Below, piece after piece: positions 53,368-62,281 of a stretch of DNA of 64,000 bases. Below the pieces are notes generated by a model, which ran no database searches, was not told the DNA's origin, and worked only from the letters and a program-made list of their open reading frames with translations. Origin of the DNA: Planctomycetota bacterium (GTDB lineage Bacteria > Planctomycetota > SZUA-567); contig JAISJR010000052.1 in the NCBI GenBank assembly GCA_031261425.1, positions 1 through 64,000 on the forward strand, written 5' to 3'. How positions within the stretch are numbered: position 1 is the first letter of the stretch; each line of letters opens with the position of its first letter. Both the position numbers and the translations under genes were made by a program.

Positions 53368-54858
53368 ATGGACCAAATCATCATCGTTGACGACGACGAA
53401 TTTATGCGCGGCTCGTTAGAAGAGACGCTGGCGTTCGGCAATTACCGCGTCGCCGGTTTCGCCCAAGCCGAAGACGCGCTCGCCGCGTTGAGCGACGGTT
53501 CGGCGTCGCTGTTGCTGACCGATATGCGGATGCCCGGCATGAGCGGCTTGGAATTGTTGGAGCGCGCCCTCAAAGCCGACCCGCAATTGCCGGTCGTGAT
53601 GATGACGGCGTTCGCCACCGTCGAAACCGCCGTCGAAGCGATGAAAAAAGGCGCTTACGACTACATTATGAAACCGTTCGACGCGGCGCGGATTGAAGTC
53701 GTGGTCAAAAAAGCGCTGGCGCACCGGCGACTGCTTCGCGAAAACGAATTTCTCAAAGACGAACTCAACAAACGTTGGAGCGTCAAAAATTTCATCGGCA
53801 AAAGTCCGGTGATGAAAACGGCGTTCGAGCAAATCCGCCAAGTCGCCGCGACGAACGCGACGGTGTTCATTCACGGCGAAAGCGGCACCGGCAAGGAAAT
53901 GGTCGCGCGCGCCGTGCACGCGCAAAGTCCGCGCCGCCACAAGCCGCTGATTTGCGTCAACTGCGCGGCGCTGTCGGCGGGCGTGCTCGAAAGCGAATTG
54001 TTCGGACACGAAAAAGGCGCGTTCACCGGCGCCGACAAACGGCGCATCGGACGGTTTGAACTCGCCGACGGCGGCACGCTGTTTCTCGACGAAGTTACGG
54101 AAATGAACTTGGAATTGCAGGGCAAATTGTTGCGGGTGTTGCAAGAGCGCGAATTTGAGCGCGTGGGGTCGAGCGAAACGATTAGCGTCGATGTGCGGAT
54201 TCTGGCGAGTTCCAACCGCGATATGGCGAAGGCGATTGCCGACGGCGTTTTCCGGCAGGATTTGTTTTACCGGCTGAACGTGGTCGAAGTCGAATTGCCG
54301 CCGCTCCGCGCCCGTAAAGACGACATTCGCGCGTTGGTCAATTATTTCATCGAGAAATACAACCGCGAGCAAGGCACGAAAGTTAAAACCGTCGGCGAAA
54401 ACACCTATCGCTTGCTTGAAAGTTACGACTGGCCCGGCAACGTCCGCGAATTAACCAATATCGTCGAGCGGGCAATCGTGCTGGGCAACGGCGGCGAGTT
54501 GTCGGAAACCGTCGTCGCGCAAAGCATCCGCAAGGGCAGTGGGCAGTCGGCAGTCGGCAGTGAGCAGAAAGTGAATAGTGAGCAGTGGGCAGTGAACAGT
54601 GAACAGAAAGCGCAAGCGAATGAATCGGGGAAAAAGGGCGGCGTTGGGGAAAATTCTGCTCACTGCCCACCGCCCACTGCGGACTGCCCTCCGCCCACTG
54701 CGTTCGCGCCGCAACCGTTGGAAAATATCGAGCGCGACTACATTTATCAAACGCTGAAATTTTTTGACGGACACCGGCAAAAAGCGGCGCAATCGTTGGC
54801 TATCAGCGAGCGCTCCCTCCGCGACCGGCTGAAACGTTGGCAGGACGAGGAAGAATAG
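53368..54858 (+). CDS. Sigma-54-dependent response regulator (NtrC family) with repeat insert
   Basis: About 496 residues. Receiver domain at 1-118 (acidic pocket DDD near 8-10, phospho-acceptor Asp52 in LLTDMRMPGMSG). AAA+ domain at about 140-380 with Walker A GESGTGKE, sigma-54-contact loop GAFTGAD, and Walker B TLFLDEV. Fis-type helix-turn-helix at the end (HRQKAAQSLAISERSLRDRLKRW). Between AAA+ and helix-turn-helix, about 58 residues (54533-54706) are translated CAGTGRN heptamers. No histidine kinase is adjacent. The ATG at 53368 matches the family start; a longer reading from 53335 begins inside the repeat. Confidence 0.9.
   Translation: MDQIIIVDDDEFMRGSLEETLAFGNYRVAGFAQAEDALAALSDGSASLLLTDMRMPGMSGLELLERALKADPQLPVVMMTAFATVETAVEAMKKGAYDYIMKPFDAARIEVVVKKALAHRRLLRENEFLKDELNKRWSVKNFIGKSPVMKTAFEQIRQVAATNATVFIHGESGTGKEMVARAVHAQSPRRHKPLICVNCAALSAGVLESELFGHEKGAFTGADKRRIGRFELADGGTLFLDEVTEMNLELQGKLLRVLQEREFERVGSSETISVDVRILASSNRDMAKAIADGVFRQDLFYRLNVVEVELPPLRARKDDIRALVNYFIEKYNREQGTKVKTVGENTYRLLESYDWPGNVRELTNIVERAIVLGNGGELSETVVAQSIRKGSGQSAVGSEQKVNSEQWAVNSEQKAQANESGKKGGVGENSAHCPPPTADCPPPTAFAPQPLENIERDYIYQTLKFFDGHRQKAAQSLAISERSLRDRLKRWQDEEE
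54533..54706. repeat. CAGTGRN heptamer element inside the sigma-54 activator gene
   Basis: Left arm GGGCAGTCGGCAGTCGGCAG and onward, centre with AATCGGGGAAAAAGG, right arm CTCACTGCCCACCGCCCACT and onward. It stays open in the host frame and encodes SEQWAVN-like and TADCPPP-like residues with a 7-residue period. Confidence 0.85.
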
Positions 54859-54886
54859 AGATTGTCAATTGCTACGGGTCTAAACA

Positions 54887-56062
54887 ATGTCATCAACCGA
54901 CTGGCTTATCATCGGCGGCGGCGCGGCGGGCTTGGCGGCGGCGCGAACCGCGGCGGCGCGGGGCAAAACCGTAACCTTGTTGGAAGCGTCCGCCGCGGCG
55001 GGCGAAAAAATTTTGGCGGCGGGCGGCGGACGGTGCAATATCGGCAATCTCGCGCTGACGGAACGCGGCGTCGATTACGGCAAATTTTACGGCGCGGCAA
55101 AAAATTTCGTCAAACCGGCGCTGTCGGCTCTGCCGTCAATGCGCGATTTTTTTCATCCCCTTGGCGTGGCGCTAATCGCCCACGGTTCGCGTCTTTATCC
55201 CGCCGACGAACGCGGCGCGACGATTCTTAACGCGCTGACCGGCGCGGATGCGCATCTCCCGCAAATAACCGCGCATTTTCTTTGTCCGATAGTCGCCTTG
55301 CGCCAAGACGGGGACGGTTGGCAAGCCGTCGCGGGCGACGGACGCCGATTTTTTGCCGCCCGCGCGTTGCTCGCGACCGGCGGCGTCAATGCCGCGACGC
55401 GCGAAATTTTGCAATCGCTCGGACACGCCGTTACGCCGCTTTTGCCGGCGCTCGCGCCGTTGACGGTTGCTGGGTTTGGGGATTTGGCGGGCGTGAGCGT
55501 GCCGCAAGTCGAAGTTTGGCGCGTCGCCGCCTCGCGCCGGAAATTCGGCGGCGACTTGCTTTTTACGCATCACGGTTTGTCCGGTCCGGCGATTTTGGAT
55601 TTGTCGGGCGAGGTCGCGGCGGCGGTGGCGGCGCGGGGACAAAGTGAAATCGCCGTCAATTTTGCGCCCGCTTTAACCGCGGCGGAATTTGCCGCGTGGC
55701 GCGTCGGCGGACAACCGCTGAAAAAACGCTTGCCGTTGCCGGAGCGTTTGGCGGTAAAAATTTTGCGGTCGGTCGCGCCGGCGCCGCCGCAACGCGCCGC
55801 CGAATTAACCGCCGTGCAAAGCCGGAATTTGTGGACGGCGCTGACGGCGCATCGGTTTTTGATTACGCAACTGACGCCGAGGCATCAGGCGATGGTTACG
55901 CGCGGCGGCGTGGCGTTGGACGAAGTTGAAGCGAAAACGCTCGCGAGCCGCCGGCATAAAAATTTGTATTTTGCCGGTGAAATTTTAGACGTGGACGGCG
56001 TTTCCGGCGGCTTTAATTTGCAGTGGGCAATCGCCGGCGGATGGTTGGTAGCGAGTGTTTAG
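54887..56062 (+). CDS. BaiN/RdsA-type FAD-dependent oxidoreductase (YhiN family)
   Basis: 391 residues. Dinucleotide-binding start WLIIGGGAAGLAAARTAA, LLEASAAAGEKILAAGGGRCN (the HI0933 motif), LFTHHGLSGPAILDLSG, and a C-terminal GEILDVDGVSGGFNLQWA. The family binds FAD and reduces organic substrates; the physiological substrate is unknown here. It lies 28 bases after the sigma-54 activator with no strong ribosome-binding site. Confidence 0.9.
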   Translation: MSSTDWLIIGGGAAGLAAARTAAARGKTVTLLEASAAAGEKILAAGGGRCNIGNLALTERGVDYGKFYGAAKNFVKPALSALPSMRDFFHPLGVALIAHGSRLYPADERGATILNALTGADAHLPQITAHFLCPIVALRQDGDGWQAVAGDGRRFFAARALLATGGVNAATREILQSLGHAVTPLLPALAPLTVAGFGDLAGVSVPQVEVWRVAASRRKFGGDLLFTHHGLSGPAILDLSGEVAAAVAARGQSEIAVNFAPALTAAEFAAWRVGGQPLKKRLPLPERLAVKILRSVAPAPPQRAAELTAVQSRNLWTALTAHRFLITQLTPRHQAMVTRGGVALDEVEAKTLASRRHKNLYFAGEILDVDGVSGGFNLQWAIAGGWLVASV

Positions 56063-56063
56063 A

Positions 56064-56147
56064 GTTAAGAGTTTAGAGTTTAGCAATGGTCGCGCTTCGC
56101 GCATTTTGAAAATAACTCCACTGCTCAACTCTCAACTCTAAACTCTC
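56064..56147. repeat. GAGAGTT heptamer-armed element between convergent genes
   Basis: GTTTAGAGTTAAGAGTTTAG, core GGTCGCGCTTCGCGC with AAAATAACTCC, right arm CTCAACTCTCAACTCTAAAC. Ends at the exbD stop. Confidence 0.82.
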
Positions 56148-56604
56148 ACTTGCCGTTTGTTTCTTCGTTCAGGTAGAGCGCGCTGTAAGCGAGGCGCCAG
56201 AGGTGATTTTCGCGGCAGATATTGACGACGCGCCGGACGCTTTCGTAGGTGGCGCGTTTGTCGGCGCGGATGATGACGATGCGGTTGGAATAACCGTTGG
56301 CGTCGCGCTCGCCGAGTTCGGATTGCTCTTTGAGAACTTGTTGCAATTCCGCGTCGTTCAGCGTTTGCCCCATCACGCGAATCTCGCCGTCGCGGCTGTA
56401 ATTTTGACTGTCCTCCGCCATCACGTTAATAATGAAGCGCTCGGCGTTTTGGGACTCGCCGTTTTTCGCTATCGGCAACGCGACGCGCGCGTGGCTGGCG
56501 TCGGTAACGGCGGACGCGCAAACAAAGAAAATGACCAGCAAAAAAATCACGTCAATCATCGCCGTCATCGTCATCGCCGACTCGTCGGAACGGATGCGCA
56601 ACAT
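56146..56604 (-). CDS. exbD: ExbD/TolR-family biopolymer transport protein
   Basis: 152 residues. One transmembrane segment at about 10-32 (MTMTAMIDVIFLLVIFFVCA) carries the conserved proton-path Asp. A periplasmic domain follows (IVIIRADKRATYESVRRVV). It normally works with ExbB/TolQ to power an envelope process; no partner gene is in the window. The C-terminal 25 residues (LWRLAYSALYLNEE) are not typical. Confidence 0.88.
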   Translation of the reverse strand: MLRIRSDESAMTMTAMIDVIFLLVIFFVCASAVTDASHARVALPIAKNGESQNAERFIINVMAEDSQNYSRDGEIRVMGQTLNDAELQQVLKEQSELGERDANGYSNRIVIIRADKRATYESVRRVVNICRENHLWRLAYSALYLNEETNGK

Positions 56605-56639
56605 TGTTTGTCCTTTCGTGCCGTGCAGTTGACAGTGGT

Positions 56640-56752
56640 TATAGGGTTTAGAGTTTAGAGTTGAGAGTGTGGAGTTTTATTTCTAAAAAGCGCGAAGCGC
56701 GACCACTGCTTAACTCTAAACTCTTAACTCTAAACTCTGCTCACTGCTCACT
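56640..56752. repeat. GAGAGTT heptamer-armed element
   Basis: TTTAGAGTTTAGAGTTGAGA, core GGAGTTTTATTTC and GCGCGAAGCGCGACC, right arm CTTAACTCTAAACTCTTAAC and then CTGCTCACTGCTCACT, i.e. GAGAGTT and CAGTGRN units joined. It supplies the recD stop codon. Confidence 0.82.
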
Positions 56753-58578
56753 AATCTGTCCGCCAAACCGGAGTCGCGGGCGGTCGCGGCGGCGACGGCG
56801 GCTTTGAAGACCGCCTCGTCCGCCCAAATGACGCACCGTTTTTTAGCGCGCGTCAAGCCGGTGTAAAGCCATTCGCGCGTCAACAGCGGCAACGACCGCG
56901 CCGGTAAAATCAACAACACTTCGTCAAAACCGGAGCCCTGCGCCTGATGCGTCGTCAGCGCCCACGCCGCCGTATGCGCCGGCAGTTCGGCGACGCTAAA
57001 ATGGCGAAATTTTTCCGCGGCGGGAAAATAAACGCGAACGCCGTCGCGCGCGTCGTCCCAACATAAACCGGCGTCGCCGTTAAACAATCGGCGCCGGTAA
57101 TCGTTTTCCGTAATCAGCACCGGATAGCCACGCCCGTATTTTTTCACGCCGAGAATTTTCGGCAACAGCCGGTTCACCGTTTCGCCGCCGCCGACCCCGT
57201 CGCGCGTCGCGCATAAAATACGGAAGCGGTCGAATTGCGCGAAAGCGTCCGCGAGGTCGCCGCCATCGCCCCAATAATCGCCCGCGCGCCCTAAGCGCCG
57301 CTCCAATTCGCCGACCGTTTTCGGCGCGGGCGCGCCGGCAAGCGTGTCGTCGCCGGACGCGAGAATTTGCCACGCCGCGTCGCCGTCGCCGCGGTTGACG
57401 GCGTCTTTGAGTTTGCCGATGCCGCGCGTCCCGTCGAAGCGGTGCGATTTTTCCAAACGCGCCACGCGCGGCGAATTTTGCCACGCGGCGCAAATATCGG
57501 CAAAAACCGCGCCGGTTTCCACGGCGGCGAGTTGGTCGCGGTCGCCCAACAAAATAACGCGACACGCCGGCGGCGTCGCCGCCAATAAATTTGCCATCAG
57601 CGGCAAGTCAACCATCGAACATTCATCGACGATTAAACAGTCGGCGGCAAACGGATTTTCGGCGGTATGCGCGAACGCGCGGCGCGACGGTTGATATTTA
57701 AGCAACCGATGAATCGTCGCCGTTTCAAGATTAGTCAGAAAATTCTTCACCTCGTCGCCGACGTTAAGATTTTGCCGGATTTCATCTTTGAGCGCCTCCA
57801 ACATCCGCGCCTGCGCCTTGCCGGTCGGCGCGACGAGGCGGATGTTGGCAGTGGACAGTGGGCAGTGGGCAGTGAGCAGTGGGCAGTGAGCAGTGGGCAG
57901 AGTTGGCGCTCGCTCGCTTTTCTGTCCGCTGTCCACTGTCCGCTGTCCACTGACCGCTGACCACTGTTCACTGTTCACTGCCCACTGCTCACTGACCAAC
58001 GCGGCAAGCACGACGCTGATAATCGTCGTTTTGCCGGCGCCCGGCGCACCGGTGATGACGCAAAATTGTTCGGTCAACGCGCGGCGCACGGCGACCACTT
58101 GCTCGTCGTCCAACGGCAATTTCGTGAGCGCTCGAATCGCGGCGGCGTCCCAAGTTGCCGCCGATGCCGACAACGCGGCGGATGCGTCAGATTCGGCGGG
58201 GCGATAATTGAGACGAGCGGCAAGTTGCCGTTCAAGCAACCAATAGCGTTGCAAATAGAGCCGGTCGCCGTCAAGGACGAGCGGTTTGCAGAGGTCGTTG
58301 CGCGGCGGCGCGGCATCGGCGACCGCGACGGCGAAAGCGTAATCGTCTTCGCGCAACCGGCGCGACCAATCGACGGCGAGGAGCGCGTCGCCGGTGAAAA
58401 AATTTTTCAATTTATTGAGCGGCAAACAGACGTGGTTGTCGTCGCACGTGGCGCGGGCGACGAGCGCGACTAACCGTTGAAACTCCTCGCCGACCGCCAC
58501 GCCGACCGGCGCCAAACGCGCGACGACCGCGGCGAAGTGCCGCGCAAAGGACGACGGAGTGGGACGTTGATGCGTCAT
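56716..58578 (-). CDS. recD: Exodeoxyribonuclease V alpha subunit (RecD) with repeat insert
   Basis: About 620 residues. SF1B 5'-3' helicase of RecBCD: Walker A GAPGAGKTT, VAPTGKAQARM, VDECSMVDL, LLGDRDQLAAVETG, TTHQAQGSGFDEVLL and WLYTGLTRAKKR. N-terminal RATCDDNHVCLPL fits RecD rather than RecD2. A stretch of about 50 residues (57847-57996) between the Walker A helix and the VAPTGKA strand is translated CAGTGRN heptamers. The last residues (SSEQSLELRV) are also repeat-derived. recB and recC are not in the window. The ATG at 58578 is chosen; the reading to 58647 starts in repeats. Confidence 0.88.
   Translation of the reverse strand: MTHQRPTPSSFARHFAAVVARLAPVGVAVGEEFQRLVALVARATCDDNHVCLPLNKLKNFFTGDALLAVDWSRRLREDDYAFAVAVADAAPPRNDLCKPLVLDGDRLYLQRYWLLERQLAARLNYRPAESDASAALSASAATWDAAAIRALTKLPLDDEQVVAVRRALTEQFCVITGAPGAGKTTIISVVLAALVSEQWAVNSEQWSAVSGQRTVDSGQKSERAPTLPTAHCPLLTAHCPLSTANIRLVAPTGKAQARMLEALKDEIRQNLNVGDEVKNFLTNLETATIHRLLKYQPSRRAFAHTAENPFAADCLIVDECSMVDLPLMANLLAATPPACRVILLGDRDQLAAVETGAVFADICAAWQNSPRVARLEKSHRFDGTRGIGKLKDAVNRGDGDAAWQILASGDDTLAGAPAPKTVGELERRLGRAGDYWGDGGDLADAFAQFDRFRILCATRDGVGGGETVNRLLPKILGVKKYGRGYPVLITENDYRRRLFNGDAGLCWDDARDGVRVYFPAAEKFRHFSVAELPAHTAAWALTTHQAQGSGFDEVLLILPARSLPLLTREWLYTGLTRAKKRCVIWADEAVFKAAVAAATARDSGLADRLVSSEQSLELRV
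57847..57996. repeat. CAGTGRN heptamer element inside recD
   Basis: Plus-strand left arm GGCAGTGGACAGTGGGCAGT and onward, centre GGCGCTCGCTCGC, right arm CTGTCCACTGTCCGCTGTCC and onward. It is in frame, with no stop codon in the recD direction, encoding SEQWAVN/SGQRTVD then TAHCPLL periods. Confidence 0.88.
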
Positions 58579-58617
58579 TGGAATGGTTCTATTTCTCGCC
58601 GGCGGCGGGAGGGAGCG

Positions 58618-58793
58618 AATTAACAATTTACAATTAACAATTAACAATTAACAATTAACAATTAACAATTTTGGCGTTTTGCCGGTCAAAATCGCTTCGC
58701 GAAATTTTGATAATTAACTCCTCAATTGTTAATTGTGCATTGTTAATTGTTAATTGTTAATTGTTAATTGTTAATTGTTAATTGTTAATTGCC
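58618..58793. repeat. AATTAAC heptamer-armed element, longest copy
   Basis: Left arm of about six CAATTAA units (58622-58668), core AATCGCTTCGCGAAATTTTG with AATTAACTCC, right arm of about eight AATTGTT units to 58790. It supplies the hisH stop codon. Confidence 0.87.
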
Positions 58794-59434
58794 CTGCCGT
58801 CCCACTCGATAAAATTTTGCAACATTTGCAGTCCCGCCGCGCCGCTTTTTTCGGGGTGGAATTGCGCGGCGACGAGGTTGTTTTTTCCGACCATCGACGG
58901 GAAAATTTTTCCGCCGTATTCGGTTTCGGCGATGATGTCGGCGGCGTCCCGCGGCGCGACGTAATACGAATGCACAAAATACGCTTCGCTCGCCGGACGG
59001 AAATTTTTAAGCAACGGATGCTCGCGGCGCGGGACGACGGCGTTCCAACCCATATGCGGGATTTTCGGCGCACTCGCGAGCGAGTTCGCGGACGCGGGAA
59101 AAGAAAATTTCACCACCTCGCCGGCGAGCAAATCCAAACACGGCACCGCGCCGTCCCGCCCCTCGGCGGAAGTGGAAAATAACAGTTGCATCCCGATACA
59201 AATCGCGAGAAGGGGCTTGCCGGCGGCGTAGGCGGCGCGCAACGCCGCGTCCAAACCCCGCCGTTTGAGATTGGTCATACACGTTTCGGCGTAGCCGACG
59301 CCGGGGAAAATCACGCGGTCGGCGGACGCGACGACGGCGGGGTCGGACGTAACCACGCTCGCGCCGCCCAAATGCTCCACCGCCAATTTCACGCTGGTCA
59401 AATTACCCGCTTCGTAGTCGATGATTGCCAACAT
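58778..59434 (-). CDS. hisH: Imidazole glycerol phosphate synthase glutaminase subunit
   Basis: 218 residues. It releases ammonia from glutamine for HisF in histidine synthesis. Triad: Cys79 in LLAICIGMQLLF, and His and Glu in AAQFHPEKSG. PHMGWNAV and YFVHSYYV are family signatures. The ATG at 59434 has AAGGAAAAAAAC upstream; the longer reading from 59473 is rejected. The last residues (RAINN) and stop come from AATTAAC heptamers. No other his genes are adjacent. Confidence 0.93.
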   Translation of the reverse strand: MLAIIDYEAGNLTSVKLAVEHLGGASVVTSDPAVVASADRVIFPGVGYAETCMTNLKRRGLDAALRAAYAAGKPLLAICIGMQLLFSTSAEGRDGAVPCLDLLAGEVVKFSFPASANSLASAPKIPHMGWNAVVPRREHPLLKNFRPASEAYFVHSYYVAPRDAADIIAETEYGGKIFPSMVGKNNLVAAQFHPEKSGAAGLQMLQNFIEWDGRAINN

Positions 59435-59509
59435 TTTTGTTTTTTTCCTTTTGATATAACCGCAAGGGCGCAAAAGGCGCGCTTTTACCTTCTGCGTCTT
59501 GTGCGCGAG

Positions 59510-60796
59510 TTACGCTTTTTGGATTAACACGCGCCGGAACTTTTCACGTCTATTAATAACGGGAATATATCCCTTATCAGCGTAAATATCATAGCCGCTT
59601 TCTAAAACGCCGTTCAATATCGGACGGGCGGATACGGCAAACGGCTTTTTATAGTCGGACGGGATATAGCAATTATCCACCAGCAACATTTTATTATCGT
59701 CATAGCTCTTATCGGCATCGGGAATGTCTTTCAACGGGATTATGGTCAAGTGTCCAAGTTTGGCGCGATTTTTAATCGGCAAATTGCAATACCAATGTCC
59801 CGACGCCTCAACTAATTGGCGTTTCGGATTAAGATATTGGTCAATTCGATTATGCCCCGCCCAAACTTTTTTATCCCTGAAATAATGGATAAACGCATTA
59901 GTAACCGGATTGGCGATGTTTGACACTATTAAAAATTGTTTCCCGCTACCGATAATAAGTTTCCAATAATCACGCGCTTTACTAAATGGCGGATTCGTGC
60001 AAACAATGTCGGTTTCCTCGTTGAGGATTTTCAGCGAAAGCGGGTGGTCGAAAGACCCCGTATATCCTTTCGGCGAAATTGTAATTTCCGTATAGCCGTC
60101 TTTGGTGAAGATATAACCGCTTGTTCCCGCGTTAAACAAATCGACAGCGCCGGAATAATGCGTGCAGATAAGTTTCTTTAAGCCCAAATCGGTGAAATGG
60201 CTGATAAAATAGAGCGCGAAAGCCGATGTTCTGGTTTCGTCTTTCCCGACCGCGTCATCGCAATTACAAAAAACCGTCTTATCGCGCCAAATGCTTTTAT
60301 CATAGCAAGCAATTTCTTTTTCAATGTCTTCATAAAGGGTATAAAACTCGTCGTCATCGACTTTTTGGGCTTTTTGCAATACTTCTTTGCGCGTCAATCC
60401 CCGTTCTTTTAAGGTCGGCGTAATGCGTTTCACGATTTTGGTTAGGGTTTTCGGCGCGGTTGGTTGAATGAAAACTTCTTGCACAAACAACGGACTTTTT
60501 TTGATATAATCGACATATTGGCGGAACAGTTCGTGATTATAGAAGTAGATTTCCCGCGATTTTTCTTCGCGCAGAATGGCAAACCGGTTTTTAATCGCCT
60601 TTTCCATCGGCGCCATATCGCTAACTTGCGCCACGAAAAGATATTCATAGCGATTATCTTTGCTTTTACCGGTCATACGGTTGTATTCGGCGAGGCGGCG
60701 CTCCGTGTCGTTGGTTTTGCCTATTTTACAGCGGGTCGGCTCCCTTGACGCTTGCACGATATAGACAAACTGTCCGGTTTTCGTGGCTTTTGCCAT
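59510..60796 (-). CDS. GIY-YIG domain fused to EcoRI-type adenine DNA methyltransferase
   Basis: 428 residues. N-terminal domain at about 8-100 is of the GIY-YIG (T5orf172) type: FVYIVQASREPTRCKIGKTN, ERRLAEYNRMTG, PMEKAIKNRF. The C-terminal domain (about 130-428) matches EcoRI methylase: DDEFYTLYEDIEKEI, KTVFCNCDDAV, DLGLKKLICTHYSG, catalytic CTNPPFSKARDYW near 263-275, and WAGHNRIDQYL. The gene is visibly richer in A and T than its neighbours, which suggests transfer. No separate restriction endonuclease gene is adjacent. It may be an orphan methylase or a single-chain restriction-modification enzyme. Confidence 0.85.
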   Translation of the reverse strand: MAKATKTGQFVYIVQASREPTRCKIGKTNDTERRLAEYNRMTGKSKDNRYEYLFVAQVSDMAPMEKAIKNRFAILREEKSREIYFYNHELFRQYVDYIKKSPLFVQEVFIQPTAPKTLTKIVKRITPTLKERGLTRKEVLQKAQKVDDDEFYTLYEDIEKEIACYDKSIWRDKTVFCNCDDAVGKDETRTSAFALYFISHFTDLGLKKLICTHYSGAVDLFNAGTSGYIFTKDGYTEITISPKGYTGSFDHPLSLKILNEETDIVCTNPPFSKARDYWKLIIGSGKQFLIVSNIANPVTNAFIHYFRDKKVWAGHNRIDQYLNPKRQLVEASGHWYCNLPIKNRAKLGHLTIIPLKDIPDADKSYDDNKMLLVDNCYIPSDYKKPFAVSARPILNGVLESGYDIYADKGYIPVINRREKFRRVLIQKA

Positions 60797-60826
60797 AAGT
60801 TTCCCCTTAAATTTCGCGATTCAACT

Positions 60827-62230
60827 TTAATACCGCGTGGCGCGGAACCACCAGTAGCCGCCGGCGAGCATCATCAACAAATTTGGCGCCCATAGCGAAT
60901 ACCACGGAAACGTGCCGTTGCGCACCGAATTAAACAGCATACTGACGACCATATAAAAAATAAACGCGAAGCCCAAACCCGCCGCGTAGCCAATCGTCGA
61001 GTTGCCGCACCGCGCGCTCGACGCCAGCGGAATCCCCAAAAACGCAAACGACACGCACGCGAACGACATCACCAATTTCACCTGCACTTCCGCCATCGCG
61101 CTAATCAAACTCCAATGCGCCTCTTCGTTTTGCCCGCGCCAATTGCCGATACGATAATCCTCGCTCGCCAACGCCGGACTTTTTACTTTCGCCCATTCCG
61201 CCGCCAACACCGGATTTCTCGCGGCGATTTCCGCCGGCGGCGCGGTCGGGGGCGCCGCCAGCCACGCCGCCACGTTTTCCGGCAAGGCGCGTCCCGTCGC
61301 CGCTTTCGTCAAGCCCGCCCGCAATTCCTGATAAAAACGCTCGCCGGTTTCGGCGACTTTTTTCCGCCGCGCCGCCATTTCCAACAGCAGTTTGTCGATG
61401 CCCATATATTGGACGCGGTGCGGGTCGAAAGTAACTTCAAAGCCGCCGTTCGGGTGGACGAATTTGTCGCGCGTGTGCGGCGTCAACTGAATCGAAGTCA
61501 GATTTTTGTTGATGCGGTTGAACACGATGGCGTCCCAAAAATCGCCGATAATCGACATATTGCCGTCGTCGTCTTCGGTTACTTTGATTTGATGATTTTT
61601 GGCGAGCGTGCGCGTTTCCAAATGCGGATAGCGCGGGTCCCAAACCTCGTCGTCCGCCGCGTTCGCCGCGGGGCTTTTGAACACGGCGAAATCAATGCCG
61701 GTCTGATTGCCCGATTCGCCGTTCCACGCCGAGGGCAGGCGGCAAATCGCCAATGTAATCGAGCCGGGAATTTGAAACGAAAAACTGCCGGGCTTTTCCA
61801 ATTTGGCGTTGATGATGTTGGTGCGGTCGGCGAGGATGCGCCGCTCCATATTGACGACCGACGCGGTCAGCACGTCGGCGTTGAGATACACGGTTATCAT
61901 CGAGGCGAACAGCGCCAAAACCATTCCGGGCGCGCCGAGCCAGAACGGATGAATCCCCGCCGCCTGCGCCGCGACCATTTCGTTGTTCGCCGTGAACCGC
62001 CCGTAGGCGATGAGAATGGCGGTAACCACCGCGAGCGGCAACACCAACCGGCTGATGAGCGGAAAAATATAGGGAATAATTTGCAAGACCGCCGGCATCG
62101 ACACGCCGTTGCTGATGACCTGCGAGCACATCAGCGCGAGAAAGACAAACGAATAAACCGCCAGCGACATCGCAAACGCCTTGCCGAGGTCGGTCAGCAG
62201 ATAACGCGGCAGAGTAAGCAAAAGGCGCAT
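60827..62230 (-). CDS. lptG: LptF/LptG-family lipopolysaccharide export permease
   Basis: 467 residues. Three membrane segments at the N-terminus (about 15-125: FAMSLAVYSFVFLALM, RLVLPLAVVTAILIAYGRF), a periplasmic domain (about 130-370) and three at the C-terminus (about 380-465; LGIPLASSARCGNS). The pattern NNEMVAAQAAGIHPF is typical of the family. It would pair with a second permease and LptB to extract lipopolysaccharide. Which of LptF or LptG it is cannot be told. No lptB is in the window. Confidence 0.87.
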   Translation of the reverse strand: MRLLLTLPRYLLTDLGKAFAMSLAVYSFVFLALMCSQVISNGVSMPAVLQIIPYIFPLISRLVLPLAVVTAILIAYGRFTANNEMVAAQAAGIHPFWLGAPGMVLALFASMITVYLNADVLTASVVNMERRILADRTNIINAKLEKPGSFSFQIPGSITLAICRLPSAWNGESGNQTGIDFAVFKSPAANAADDEVWDPRYPHLETRTLAKNHQIKVTEDDDGNMSIIGDFWDAIVFNRINKNLTSIQLTPHTRDKFVHPNGGFEVTFDPHRVQYMGIDKLLLEMAARRKKVAETGERFYQELRAGLTKAATGRALPENVAAWLAAPPTAPPAEIAARNPVLAAEWAKVKSPALASEDYRIGNWRGQNEEAHWSLISAMAEVQVKLVMSFACVSFAFLGIPLASSARCGNSTIGYAAGLGFAFIFYMVVSMLFNSVRNGTFPWYSLWAPNLLMMLAGGYWWFRATRY

Positions 62231-62281
62231 GGTTGTTCCTTGGTGGATGTGAAAATATTTAAAAATTACGAATTACGAAGC

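Noticed and set aside
57893-58207. Frames such as those encoding SGQWTVDSGQ-type peptides
   Set aside because: They are translations of CAGTGRN heptamers plus antisense recD, not genes.
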